The notes under the pieces are model-generated. The model had not been told where the DNA came from, ran no database searches, and was given only the letters and a program-made list of their open reading frames with translations. 64,000 nt of DNA from Sialis fuliginosa. Its lineage: Eukaryota; Arthropoda; Insecta; Megaloptera; Sialidae. Made by a program: the position numbers and the translations under genes. The number at the start of each line of letters is the position of its first letter. The first letter of the stretch is position 1. Positions 44,440 to 55,034 of the stretch are shown piece after piece. Location: positions 1,674,001 to 1,738,000 of the forward strand of contig OY540812.1 of NCBI GenBank assembly GCA_961205875.1, written 5' to 3'.

Positions 44440-44913
44440 AACAAAAAATATTCCTCACGGTGTATGGAACAGCTTAAGTGGGGGGAGGGGGGCTGATGGC
44501 ATTTTTGTTTGGTAATACTGTACACATGGAATTAATATGGACAATCCATTCCGGATTATTACCTATCATAAATAACATTGGATGCACTGTACAATGCACA
44601 GTGTCACAAATGATGCAAATGTTTGGTTAAATCAGGCAGATAGTGTACAGTAGTGTACACTATATGCAGTGAGTTATAGAGATGAAGTTATTTGTTGGTT
44701 CGAATTTCACGGAGATATGAATTTTGAACTGCGTTTAGCCCGAGTGGATTTTTAACCTGTGTTATAAAATTATATGCTTGTAATGTAGAATTAATCTGGG
44801 TGGAATCGCATATAATGATGATTTAAATTTGCATCGTATTTGTAATTGAATGTTAATTTATATTTTGGGAACATGAATTAATTAAGGTTCCTACTGGAAC
44901 CAGTCTTGGTCGC
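44440..44913. other. No recognised gene
   Basis: A G-rich patch lies at 44476-44493. 44535-44660 has several TGTACA-type repeats (GCACTGTACAATGCACAGTG). Nothing else is assigned. Confidence 0.4.
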
Positions 44914-45211
44914 AGTACCGGCTTTGTGGGGGGGCGAACCAGGGCGACAATGGAGCAGTCACTTTTTTGGTTCAAATCAGTGTACAAGCTGTAATTTTTG
45001 AGTAGACTTTTTTTTATCTTTAAATTTTTTGTTGATCAGTTAAACCCGATTAAGCAAAAAATATAGCTAATTATAAACAGTTAATTTGTATATTTGATAG
45101 CTGCTAACTAACAAATACTTATTCAGCAACCCAGAAAGCCTTTAATAAGGTTTTAGCTGAGATACTAACTAATCAACTTATTTGTTGATTTATCAATTTT
45201 AATTTGTTCAT

Positions 45212-45610
45212 AGAGAAATTTTAAGAAATGAAATTTGAGATCGATTTAACTTTTTCGGTAGAAAACAGGTTTGGGTGGTTTGAAATTCCCAAACTGTTCA
45301 GAATGTACGCGTTATTAGTTAGCAATGAAATCAAAATTTATATTTTTTGTATGTTATTTCATTAAAAATATTTTTTTTAGAGAAATTTTAAGAAATGAAA
45401 TTTGAGATCGATTTAACTATTTCGGTAGAAAACAGGTTTTGGTGGTCTGAAATTACCAAACTGTTCAGAATGTACGCGTTGTTAGTTGGCAATGAAATCA
45501 AAAATTATATTTTTTAGAGAAATTTTAAGAAATGAAATTTGAAATCGCTTTAATTAAATATTTCGGTAGAAAACATGTTTGTTTGGGTGGTCTGAAATTG
45601 CCAAACTGTT
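45212..45610. repeat. Three-unit tandem repeat
   Basis: AGAGAAATTTTAAGAAATGA recurs at about 45214, 45379 and 45518, each followed by TTTCGGTAGAAAACA and, in varied form, AAACTGTTCAGAATGTACGC. The spacing is about 165 and 139 bp, the last interval being shorter. Confidence 0.85.
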
Positions 45611-45999
45611 GAGAATCAATGTAGGGTACGGGTATATGTAGTGTATTATATATATATTTACCTGCTAGCTAACACAAAGACCATTTCCAAACAATAATAA
45701 CCGGGGGTAAGATTAATTATTGCCACTTAAATTAATGGTAGTATCGTGTGAGGTGCAACCGTTAGTGTCTATTAACCATTTGACCGCCGCAGTGAACACG
45801 GTGACTGCCAGCCAATGATTGTATCTCTAAAACCAGTGGTTGTAATTTTAGTGGACAAGTGGTTATTATTTTTTATTTAACTATTATTACATAAATTTAG
45901 ACAGAGCTGGGTTAGACTGTGATTTTTTTTTTTTTGTGAATGGAATAATAAAAAAATATTTTTTAACGGACTTGACAATATAAAGTACTGGCACTGGTG

Positions 46000-46412
46000 A
46001 TACTCTTAAAGATAATAGTGTAAGCTACATTTAAAAAAAAATTGAGTCTATAGGATCGCACCAAGCTGAGATATTAACTATTCAATTTACTTCTTTGTTC
46101 GTTTATGAGTTTTAATTTGTTTTTAAAAAGGGAAGGAGATCGCGAGGGTCTTTAAGTGCGTGATGCTCTTAAAGATAATAGTGTAAGCTACATTTAAAAA
46201 AAAATTGAGTCTATAGGATCGCACCAAGCTGAGATATTAACTATTCAATTTACTTCTTTGTTCGTTTATGAGTTTTAATTTGTTTTTAAAAAGGGAAGGA
46301 GGTCGCGAGGGTCTTTAAGTGCGTGATACGCTTAAAGATAATAGTGTAAGCTACATTTAAAAAAAAAATTGAGTCTGTAGGATCGCGTCAAGCTGAGATA
46401 TTAACTATTCAA
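46000..46412. repeat. 160-bp satellite family, second array
   Basis: GATAATAGTGTAAGCTACAT recurs at 46011, 46174 and 46337 (163-bp period). Each is followed by GAGTCTATAGGATCGCACCA and AAGCTGAGATATTAACTATT. It is the inverse relative of the 19426 array and shares the AGCTTGGCGCGATC, TTAACTATTCAA and TTATCTTTAAG landmarks. Confidence 0.9.
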
Positions 46413-46443
46413 CATATTCTGGGGGCCCCGAGCTTCTAGTTAC

Positions 46444-47025
46444 GGCCCTGTATACGTCTAAGAAAACATTTGTTTTTCCTGATTCTTCATAAGAAATTAA
46501 CGGTACATTTGTGAAGAAATGTTGATCTGCAAAAACATGAAAATGAATATTAAAGTAAAAAAAAATCCTGTCATATTTAATTGCATTTCGTTTGTATTAT
46601 CTTTCTTGTAGTTCATAAAATTTAATTTCATCAGTGTTGTGTAATATCATGAGGATGACGTCATTAAGCATTTATTGTTGCCACGGTAACGTTCCGCAGC
46701 ATCATTTTTATGCTCGGAAATTAAATACGACAATTTATACGCGTTTCTAGTTTTACAAAATTAAACTTCTCGAACGGGCACATAAAATTTTTGAAATATT
46801 TATTATAAAATCCTATACTTCAAAAAGATTTCCGCCAATCAGTTTCTCGCATCACTTCCGGCACGAAGTCAATAAAGGACCAACGATAGCAATATTACCA
46901 ACTGCGTAGCACAATAAAATTTAATTCATCAAATTTTCCCTGCAAGCTTGCAACAGTGAGGAGGCCGCCGGGTCCACGAGCTTGAAGCCAGTGTCGTAGA
47001 CTTAATGCCCTAAATACATCATAAC
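46444..47025. other. Low-repeat, GC-richer stretch
   Basis: Not repeated elsewhere in the window. It contains the CRE plus X-box pair at 46656-46690 and GAGGAGGCCGCCGGGTCC at about 46960. No reading frame looks coding. It is the best candidate for host regulatory DNA. Confidence 0.4.
46656..46690. promoter_or_regulatory. CRE palindrome next to a perfect RFX X-box
   Basis: TGACGTCA (46656-46663) is a full cAMP-response/ATF palindrome. GTTGCCACGGTAAC (46677-46690) fits the RFX X-box consensus of two inverted half-sites with a 2-bp gap. RFX factors regulate ciliary genes in animals. The two sites are 13 bp apart in a non-repetitive stretch. The motif match is direct; function is inferred. Confidence 0.45.
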
Positions 47026-47450
47026 TCCATTAGTGAAAAACAAATAAAACAGTTTTAATACACTGTTTTAAAATAAATAACAATATTTTTTTATTGTGGG
47101 TTATGATTTTGGCAGTCTGTTTGTATGTATGTTTGTTTTTTATGTAATTTCATATATTGCCTCGGTGAATGCGCTAAAAACATTTTAACCCCATTAGTGA
47201 AAAACAAATAAAACAGTCTTAATACACTATTTTTTTTATTGTGGGTTATGATTTTGGCAGTTTGTTTGTATGTATGTTTGTTTGTATGTAATTTCATATA
47301 TTATCTCGGTGTATGCCCTAAAAACATTTTAACCCTATTAGTGAAAAACAAATAAAACAGTTTTAATACACTATTTTTTTTTATATTGGGTTATGATTTT
47401 GGCAGTCTGTTTGTGCGTATGTATGTTTGTATGTAAGTTTATGTATTCCC
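47026..47450. repeat. Three-unit ~150-bp tandem repeat
   Basis: ATTAGTGAAAAACAAATAAA recurs at about 47029, 47193 and 47337, each followed by TTATGATTTTGGCAGT and a GTATGTATGTTTG run. The spacing is 164 and 144 bp. The minus-strand 68-codon frame is repeat-derived. Confidence 0.9.
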
Positions 47451-48409
47451 TCGTAGAGTCTAAACTGCTTGACTGAATTTAATAAATGAGGCATCATTAG
47501 ATTCGTATTGATTTTCTTTATGTCATAAGCTATACCTACATTTTTGGAGGAAAATTAAAAATGGCAGCCGCGAGACGCCATATTGTTATAGATAAAAACG
47601 ATTTTTTTTATTATTCAAACCCATCATGTTGGGTATCAAATTAAATGGCTTGAAAAGACCTAAAAATAGTATTTTAAGTGTAAATTAAATAAAAAAACTT
47701 TAAAGTTTTAAACAAGTTCTTTTGGAAGTAAGAAGTTTCACAGAACATAAGGTACGGAAAGAACAATTTTAGAGAAGTGTTCTGTGAAACTACTTCCTTT
47801 CAATAAACACAGATTTTATTTTTTACTTTTTAGTTTTTTAATTTTTATATATTTATTTCAATTAATTATTTTTTGATGTTACGCCACTGAAAATGAAGGA
47901 ATCTAAGGGAAAATTGGTTCAGCCGCTGATGTTCTATTGTAGCTAATTGATTTCGTATTTGTAAAACACTTTTTAACCTAATATAACCCTCTTCTATTGT
48001 CCTCTACAATATTTAATCCTTTTTAAAAAATGTAAATTCTATTTGTTGTCGGTGATAAATTTCTTCAAATCTGATATAAAATTTTTTAGTTTGATCTGTA
48101 GTGAGAAATATCACACAATTGATGCTGTTTTTTTTTGTACCGCGTTCGGTATGTTTTTAGGGGAATTTTTTTTTGCCATGTTAAATTACATTTGGTTATT
48201 TTGATTTCCGAGTCTGTGTTTTTTTTTTGCTTTGATCAATCGTGCGAATTAAAAAAAATTATTTACGTGTGTTATTTCAATTATTTATTATATTTTTTAC
48301 ATAATTGAAGTGTATTTTTTCGATGTTTATATAAATACAGTAATTTGAGTTAATTTAAATTAATATAAAACAAAAATCTATACATAGTATTAAACAAAGT
48401 CCCTCGCCC
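47451..48409. other. Unassigned, with a CAGTGGCG-type end
   Basis: ATGGCAGCCGCGAGACGCCA lies at 47572. TTACGCCACTG near 47880 is the inverse of CAGTGGCGTAA and may be one end of a hAT-like element whose other end is not identified. 47690-47800 contains a short inverted GAAGTAAGAAGTTTCACAGA / TCTGTGAAACTACTTCC pair. Confidence 0.4.
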
Positions 48410-48900
48410 ATACTGTCTGTCTGTGTACGATTTTCTCTGTAGCTACTGAACGGATTTTATTCCGGTTTTCACTAATTGATAGAGTGTTTCATAAAACAGA
48501 TTTAGGTGTATAATTTTAAACTTAAGGTCCTTGTATAATGTAGATGTGCACCTCTTATTTTTGAAAAATCATCACTAAACCGGAAACGGATGTTTATTGA
48601 TGTCAATTTTTGATTTTTTTTTCGAAACGGTTCGCAGTAGAAAAAAAATGTTTTAGATTAAAATTGTAGTAATTTATGTTCTGTTCATTTTTCCCCCAAA
48701 AAAATTTTGTTTAGGAAATAACCGATTTTATTTAATTTTTGAATTTTTCGATTTTTTTTAAAACGGTGCACAATAGAAAAAAATGTTTTAGATTAAAGTT
48801 GTAGAAAATACTCTTATCTATAATTTATGTTCTGTTCTTTTTTTTCTCCCAAAATTGTTTTAGGAAATAATCGATTACATAAATACATATTTTATATTCA
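48410..48900. repeat. Dispersed repeat, inverse relative at 59640-59880
   Basis: ACTTAAGGTCCTTGTATAAT, GTAGATGTGCACCTC, AAACCGGAAACGGATGTTTA and AAAATGTTTTAGATTAAA occur here and inverted near 59690-59860. Shorter relatives lie at 6930-7080 and 26640-26830. TCTGTCTGTGTACGATTTTC marks its start. No protein. Confidence 0.7.
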
Positions 48901-48940
48901 ATTTCTTAGCATATGTAAATAATTTCTTCTGTATCATGAT

Positions 48941-49320
48941 GTGACCAAGGCAGTTTATTTTATAATACAATTGCAGTACAATTTCAAAACTTGGTCTTCG
49001 GTATCATCGCGAGCACCACCTCCAGCACTTGGCCCCATCCCCCCCCCCCCCCCCTCCCCCTTGCCGTTGACTTCACAGAGAGTCAAAACAACAACAACAA
49101 CAACAAACTTTGTGCGCACAAGTTTGTGTCGCTGCTACCCCCTCCCCTCCCCCCACCACAATAGTATCAAACCCCATCTTCGCGAGGAGGTTTTTGTCAT
49201 ATCGAAAGTTAGGTTATGCTCGGATTATTACAACAAAACATTTCTGGGTGATGGTGGAGGGGGGGTCGGCTGGATTATTTATTGTTTTGGTATAATTCAA
49301 AGATCAAATAAATAAATAAA
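48941..49320. other. C-tract and low-complexity region
   Basis: A C run lies at about 49038-49053, with CAACAACAACAACAAC at 49090 and a G-rich patch at 49255-49265. The 124-codon frame (48941-49315) is low complexity, with proline and threonine runs from the simple repeats, and is not credible. Confidence 0.6.
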
Positions 49321-49672
49321 ACCTTGATGTCGATCGCCGCAAGAAGATAGTTTATAAATTATATGTAAACAAATAGAACTTTTTTGAGTAGTATTTCTAT
49401 TTTTAAGGTCTTTATACACGACCCAATCTGCAGTAGATACCCCCACTCTTCTTGGCGACAAATCGGCCCTGCAGATTAGGTGTTTAGTGTTTGTCTGTCT
49501 GTCTGTCACAGCCTTCAAAAAGCCCTAAATGCTGAATCGTGAATTTAGCAATCATAGACTTGAGTTATAAAAGTAAAAATGTATGTTCTATTTGCTTTTT
49601 AAATGAAGGTTACCCAAAAAAATGTTTTATTTAACCCCAGCGGTGGTAAAATGGATAGAAAACCAGTTAAAA
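49321..49672. other. No recognised gene
   Basis: A TGTCTGTCTGTCTG run lies at 49489-49505. Nothing else is recognised before the mariner fragment. Confidence 0.45.
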
Positions 49673-50202
49673 TTAAGTAGAAATCTTTTTTACGGCCAAA
49701 TCATCATGCAATATCTTATTGATGCTTGTCATATTAATGCACAAAGATGACTCAATCTCACGGTATGTCACATGACGATCTTGCTTTATCAGTTCACGCA
49801 CGGCATCGATTTTTTCTGGCACAACAACCGATTTTGGACGACCTTCACGGAATTCGTCCTGGAGCGAACATCGGCTACAATTGAATTCGTTATACGAGTT
49901 TTTTACAGTGCTGTAGGATGGTGCTTTATCACCATATAAAGAATTAAGTTCATCAATACACTCTTGTCTTGATAATCCACGTCGAAAGTTGTGAAAAATT
50001 ATCGCACGAAAATGTTCACGGGTTAATGCCATTCTTTGCCGAGATGACTTTTCTTCAAGTAACTGTAAACAACACAAATCGCGCTCAATTTACAAAATGT
50101 TTTGAAGAAGGTTATATTCAATAATGTCTGGTTTCCAATGAAAACGACAGATGGCACCACACTCAATGTTGCCAAGGTCAGAAATATAAATAGCAACCCT
50201 CG
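49673..50202 (-). pseudogene. mariner transposase, N-terminal fragment with 5' end
   Basis: Reading down from an ATG at 50032, the frame gives MALTREHFRAIIFHNFRRGL, then SRQECIDELNSLYGDKAPSY, DEFREGRPKSVVVPEKIDAV and HVTYREIESSLCINMTSINK. These are the paired helix-turn-helix domains (about residues 4-50 and 60-110) of a mariner transposase. About 119 residues of the usual 345 or so remain, and the catalytic DDD domain is gone. Homology ends after HDDLAVKK. The 5' terminal sequence CGAGGGTTGCTATTTATATT (on the minus strand) ends at 50202, next to TA at 50203-50204. The copy is inactive. Confidence 0.92.
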
Positions 50203-50204
50203 TA

Positions 50205-50989
50205 TAAATAATTCTAAAATGATCAAAAATTGATTCCTATTGCCTGTAATACTATTTAATAAAACTAAATTAAATCAATTTTTTGACTGGGCATTCTAAA
50301 ACTGATTTATTTTTCGCAGTGATTAAAAAAGGGTGGAATAGAGGGGGAGGGGGGTCATTGTTTGCGTCAGTATATAATCACGTTTTACTCCCTATAAGCT
50401 TTTTATCGCACTGTTTGGGTTTGTTATCAAAATTTTGTAAATACCCGAAATCGAATTAACTAATAATCCAATAAAAACAAAATTTCGTATCTGGTATTTT
50501 CCCGTGTAACTGTTTAAACCAGATTATAAACTTTACGGTGTCGATTGTTCAACCGAAAACGGTTTTGGTATTTCGTTAATTATTATTTCAAAATATTGAT
50601 TGATTCGTGTAATTAATGTGATATTTTTAACAGCAATAGGCATGATGTCACTAACAAAGTATCACTGAAATTATGATTTTAAATAATGAAATAGGTTAAA
50701 AAGATTCTAAAAAATGTTTTTATTTTTATATTAAAAGCGAGATTAATATGATTTTTGTTAAAATAAAAACACAAAATACAGCAATCCGCCATGTTTGATA
50801 AAACACCGATCAGAGTGGATGACGTCACGGCTTAGTAAACATCATTTTTGTTTTATTAATATCTGCACTGTTTATAAATTATTTTGTGGTTTTAAATTAT
50901 CAATTTGCTCAGTTTTGTGTTACCAAAACTAAAACCGAGAAACGTTAGCGATGGAACAAGGATTTATTATTGTTGACAAGGAGTGTTCA
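50205..50989. other. No recognised gene
   Basis: 50320-50360 has a G-rich patch. GATGACGTCACGG at 50819 is a CRE-like site. The stretch is AT-rich and apparently unique in the window. Confidence 0.4.
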
Positions 50990-51380
50990 CATAGAAGTGA
51001 CGTCAAAAATGCGCCATGACACCTGCAAACGTTTTTGTGTCAAATTCAAAATTAGTTTTAAAAGAGTCAATTTTAGTGATTAAACCTTTATTTTCTGCAG
51101 AAATAAGTATTTTTTTGCTAATAGGAGACATGTAAAAAGAAGAAAATTGAATAGTTAATATTTCAGCTTGGCGCGATCCTACAGACTCAAATATATTTTT
51201 TTTAAATGTAGTTTACACTATTATCTTTAAGCGTATCACGCACTTAAAGACCCTCGCGATCTCCTTCCCTTCTTAAAAACAAATTAAAACTCATAAACTA
51301 ACAAAGAGAAGATTCAATTTTAGTGATTAAACCTTTATTTTCTGCAGAAATAAGTATTTTTTTGCTAATAGGAGACATGT
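50990..51380. repeat. Array-unit fragments flanking a satellite monomer
   Basis: 51041-51133 is the inverse of the middle of the 11.9-kb array unit (AAAACTAATTTTGAATTTGA reversed). 51141-51305 is one monomer of the 160-bp family (CAGCTTGGCGCGATCCTACA). 51308-51380 repeats 51065-51133 almost exactly (TTTAGTGATTAAACCTTTAT through GCTAATAGGAGACATG). The monomer is therefore bracketed by direct repeats of about 69 bp. Confidence 0.85.
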
Positions 51381-51387
51381 TTTTTTA

Positions 51388-51530
51388 AATTAGGGTTCTG
51401 TTAAAAAAATTGATATTAATTTCAAATTGATACCTCTAACCATTCCTGAAAAAAAATGTTTTTGACGTGCAGACAGACGGACGGACAACAGCAAAGTGAT
51501 CCTATACGAGTTCCATTAAAAAAAAAATCG
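51388..51530. repeat. GGGTTC...GTGATCCTATA repeat fragment
   Basis: TAGGGTTCTGTTAAAAA at 51388 and CAGACAGACGGACGGACA, then GTGATCCTATACGAGTTCCA at 51498, match a motif order very widespread in insect repeats (recall). 37088-37130 (AGGGTTCCGTAGAAAACTAG) is a related fragment. The mobile-element class is unknown. Confidence 0.6.
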
Positions 51531-51927
51531 ATCTTTAAACAAATTACTGCGCTCTGTGTTCAGTTGTCAATTTATTCAATACTTGAGCTAGATGTGATTT
51601 CTTAACAATCCAATTTGTCGTCGGTGGTTATAAATGAACGGTTACGCACGATTGAGTCGTTACAACGTCACATTTACGTAGCGGCAGCGCGGTATCGCCT
51701 AGCAATTAACGCACGACCTGAGTTTCGGCTTCCGGTTCTTCTTCCTCTTATTCACACAATCTTCTTGTTCTTATTCCGGTGGATAACACATGTGTGCGGT
51801 GACACACACAACTTCAAAGATCTCGATGCTAACCTCACATGTGTCATTGAGGTTCTAAACAGGTGGGTCTGTCTTGTATGTGTAATAAACAGCTGAGAAA
51901 TTAGGTGAAATATCAAAAATGCACGGT
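51531..51927. other. Low-repeat CpG-richer stretch
   Basis: 51600-51740 contains GTAGCGGCAGCGCGGTATCG and CAACGTCACATTTACG. It is not repeated elsewhere in the window. The 93-codon plus-strand frame at 51615 has no recognised domain. It may be a host regulatory region or non-coding exon. Confidence 0.4.
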
Positions 51928-52206
51928 TAATGAAGAATTTGCTTGAGTGCAAATGTAAATTAGCTTCCAGCTAACGCTATCTGCTAGATGTTAAATATAT
52001 AAATGACAACACACACACAGATGTAGCGAATTAAATCGTACATATGATAATCTTGACGCGTACTTCATAAAATGCATAGTATTTACATTATTATACACTT
52101 ATTACCACTGCTTTAAAATATCGAGCAATTTCATAAAAATTTGACACCTAGCAGATAGCGTTAGCTGGAAGCTAATTTGCATTTGCACTCAAAATTCTTT
52201 ATAATG
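51928..52206. mobile_element. Inverted-repeat MITE related to 28355-28615
   Basis: GAATTTGCTTGAGTGCAAAT and CTTCCAGCTAACGCTATCTG at the left return inverted at 52150-52200 (AGATAGCGTTAGCTGGAAGC, ATTTGCACTCAAAATTC). The arms are about 60 bp. The TGTCCGG terminus seen in the 28355 copy is missing here, so the outermost ends have decayed. Confidence 0.8.
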
Positions 52207-52245
52207 AAATTATTGAAGCATAATCTATAGACATTTAACTGTCTT

Positions 52246-52640
52246 ACAGCGTAATTTGATGACAATCGGCCAATGGAGGTCAAAATGGTGGATATTTAAA
52301 CTAATTATTAGTGTATTTTATTTATGATAGCATCTGCTTTACATTGTTTCAAATACGATTTTTTTATTTTATAACTTGTGTGTCGTAGTACTTATTATTT
52401 TGTAATAATTTGAGTGCCCATTACTGGTTTTACTTTGTCTATTACTGGAGAAAAAACGTAAATAAAATAAAAGGCTATAATTAAAAAAAAAACATATTTA
52501 CGGACTATAGTAATTAAATTGATTTATTAAAGAGTTACTTGTTTTATTAGTAACATGAGTTCATGAGAATTACAAAAAAAAAGCCCAATAAACCTTGCTC
52601 TTAAAGTGGCCAAGACTGGTGCCAGTACCTTATATTTTTG
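52246..52640. repeat. Dispersed repeat, inverse of 61780-62150
   Basis: CAGCGTAATTTGATGACAAT, GTGGATATTTAAACTAATTA, TCTGCTTTACATTGTTTCAA and ACTGGTGCCAGTACCTTAT occur here. The first three recur inverted at 61890-62010. GACTGGTGCCAGTACCTTAT recurs in direct orientation at 62130, so the second copy has an internal rearrangement. Confidence 0.7.
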
Positions 52641-53119
52641 TATACTTGTGCACAAAAGCTCTGCTAAAATTACGTAACATTGCGAATCAATACTTTTCAA
52701 ATATATTAAAATTTCCATGAATTTATTGTTAGATTTTTGGCTTCAGTATCAGTTTTATTGATAAAAAATCCATTCAAAATGTTTACTGAAAATCAGACAC
52801 GAATACGATAAAACATTGATTGAAATTATTAGGTATGATTAAAAAAAAGATAAAAATATTTTGTGATGTTAAAATGTAAAAGAGTTCTTTAAAAAAATCT
52901 TCACTGATAAAAAATAAAATGTAGAATTGGTAATGAATAATTTTCCCATATATAGAAAATATAACTTTTTATTAACAAAATGAGAATTATTTAAATAAAC
53001 TTTTAAAAATATTATAAAATCTTGAAGTAGGGTTAAATTAAAATTAGATTATTTTGTATCTATTCTTCTGTTGGTCTCGCGAGTATCGCCTGCCCTGATT
53101 ATCCCAGGGCACATCAAAA
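52641..53119. other. AT-rich, no recognised gene
   Basis: No feature could be assigned apart from AT-rich runs and a short GTCTCGCGAGTATCGCC patch at 53073. Confidence 0.45.
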
Positions 53120-53445
53120 AAAAGGTGTTAATTAAGCAAACATTACGCCAAATGTTGATTAAAACATTGTTCCCATACAAAATAACATTAAAATTATCTG
53201 AAAATGTTAAATTTAGTTAAGTGGCCTTATTATACCTCCATAGTTTATTAAGACCGAAAGTTACTTTTTTTAAGATGTCTTAAAAATGAAAAAATCATTT
53301 AAGAAAAGTTAGTTTTCATACTTCTTTAGATTAATAATAAACCAAAGTTTACCATCAACATAGCCTTTTTAATATAAATTACTTATTACCCGAAATATAG
53401 CATTTTTAATTAAGATGGGTCTTAATGTCTCCATGACCTTAGACC
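53120..53445. repeat. Dispersed repeat, inverse copy at 58330-58622
   Basis: GTGTTAATTAAGCAAACATT, CATTACGCCAAATGTTGATT, AATAACATTAAAATTATCTG, ATTAATAATAAACCAAAGTT and ACCATCAACATAG all recur inverted in the second copy about 5 kb away. Identity is high by eye. Non-coding in both copies; the element type is unknown. Confidence 0.8.
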
Positions 53446-54009
53446 GTTGTTATTTTTATCCTACTTTACCCTACGTATTTAAACTCGAGTTCGACTGTAT
53501 TAGATAAAATGGGTCACCACTTCTGTGTGGACACTCACTATTAGTTTGTGTTCGTTACGAAGTTAGGTACAGTAACATCTGCCGCCGATGTTGATACTGT
53601 GTGTGGTGTACACAAAGTTTTACATTATTTGTCACACCTTTGCACACATTTTGATAACCGCTGTGCTGATATATGCAGGTGGTATAAGGTGTCAGGTTGA
53701 CGACAGTGTACATAGAATAGGGGATTACCGGATCGAAACCAGAATATGGAGGAGGGTGGGTTGCAGACAGGGCAGGTTCGAGAAAATTCTTTCAGGAGGT
53801 TGGCAATTCGACAATATATATTTTTTATGTTTGTTTGGACATAACTCCAACAAATACGCACCGAATTAAATGGTTTTTTTGAAAGAGTATACTACTGAGA
53901 TGGTCTCATATAATTTTTTTCAGAATCCGACCATGGACTTTGAAGATACGCCACTCAAAAGGGAAAAATAAAAAACTTAAAAAAAAACCTAACCTAACCT
54001 AATATATAT
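53446..54009. other. Unassigned; one dispersed repeat fragment
   Basis: 53840-53960 (GACATAACTCCAACAAATAC, CCGACCATGGACTTTGAAGA) is the inverse of 21270-21410. AACCTAACCTAACCT at 53987 is a three-unit TTAGG-like string. The short overlapping frames at 53588 (plus) and 53625 (minus) have no recognised domain. Confidence 0.45.
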
Positions 54010-54430
54010 ACTAAAAGGGCTGCTTATCTCGCTTCAGTGATTCTGACCAATCAACTGCAAGGTCTAGAAGGACTGAAGCTAGTCTTATCCCTCAAGATTT
54101 CTAAGCTTTCTGCTGTGTCCAATTGATTATTATTACTGCATGTTTTAATTAGTTTTAAATTACTTATATCTGTTAAGTGATTTAATGTAGTCATATATGA
54201 TCAGCTACGCTGGATTTATCAACCCGGTTGTATTTTAGGTGAGCCATGTGCTTTTTAAATCTAATGTCTATTGATCTCCTAGTTTGTCCTATGTAAGTTT
54301 TGTCGCAATTTTAGCAGTTTATTTTATAAATACCCGATTTTGCATTTAATTCTGTTTTATCTTTTCTTCTTTAATTTCTTTAATAAAGGTAATGTTTTGG
54401 AGACGGTTAAGTTTACGATATTTTTAAATT
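54010..54430 (-). pseudogene. Penelope-like element remnant (GIY-YIG endonuclease)
   Basis: On the minus strand, 54348 down to about 54192 reads KSGIYKINC, a stop, then NCDKTYIGQTRRSIDIRF, KKHMAHLKYNRVDKSS and VADHI. This is the GIY-YIG endonuclease domain that Penelope-like retroelements carry after the reverse transcriptase. In this family it nicks target DNA for insertion. Upstream frames (RKLNRLQNITFIKEIKEEK) and a downstream NQLDTAESLEIL match the usual flanking parts of the ORF in other phases. A stop and frameshifts show it is dead, and no reverse-transcriptase core is present. Confidence 0.8.
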
Positions 54431-55034
54431 AATAAATAATACTACTTACTATATAACAGTGCCCGATTTACCCCCACTTTAATTCTCTACTAACCGGCCC
54501 TGTAGTTCGGGTGGTGTTGTATTGATGCCTTAATCCGGCTCTGATGGTAGAATGGTAGGTAGGTACATACATACACATGTAAAGTAGCTAGCTAGTAGCA
54601 GCATACAGGGATGGGTTATATGACTCAACAAAGTTCAACCGTGTATGACAAATTTGCAATTGATATCTGATTCAGAACGATAGGGTTAACTTCACTTGTA
54701 CGGTTGCTGCTCTAAAAATGGCAACGAACTCGTGGGTTGCGTGAACGTCGTGTTGTTGTAAGGTGATATACGCCTAATTATATTAGACGAGGGTTTATAA
54801 TACCGTACTGGTTTGACAATTTTCATAAAGTAATTTACACTTGTTGGTGCACGGTAAGTGCTCTCTCTATAGTGGACAGGGGTTGTCAACATGTGGTTGT
54901 TATTGGTTTTGTTTTTGAGGGTGAGAGACCACAGAGGTCAGTTGTTCCCAAAATGTGTTGTTTTTAATATATGAAACATTTAAATGAGATTTGTCAGAAA
55001 TAAAACTTAGATTTCTAATTCGTAAAATTTGACA
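54431..55034. other. Unassigned with possible hAT-like end
   Basis: CAGTGCCCGATTTACCCCC at 54459 and CTTAATCCGGCTCTG near 54530 look like decayed hAT-type ends about 75 bp apart. The rest (54550-55034) is a low-repeat stretch without a credible frame. Confidence 0.35.

Larger units (their letters stand above)
44914..46443. mobile_element. Composite, possibly hAT-like, region carrying tandem arrays
   Basis: CAGTACCGGCTTTG near 44914 and CTTCTAGTTACGGCCCTG ending at 46443 look like hAT-type termini, but no 8-bp duplication matches. Inside are a 3-unit tandem (45212-45610), a satellite monomer fragment at 45150-45200 and a 160-bp satellite array (46000-46412). A similar pairing of CAGTGCCGGCC with satellite occurs at 36680. 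Confidence 0.5.

Noticed and set aside
48941-49315. 124-codon plus-strand frame
   Set aside because: Proline and threonine runs come directly from a C tract and CAA repeats; the C-terminal part shows no recognisable protein.
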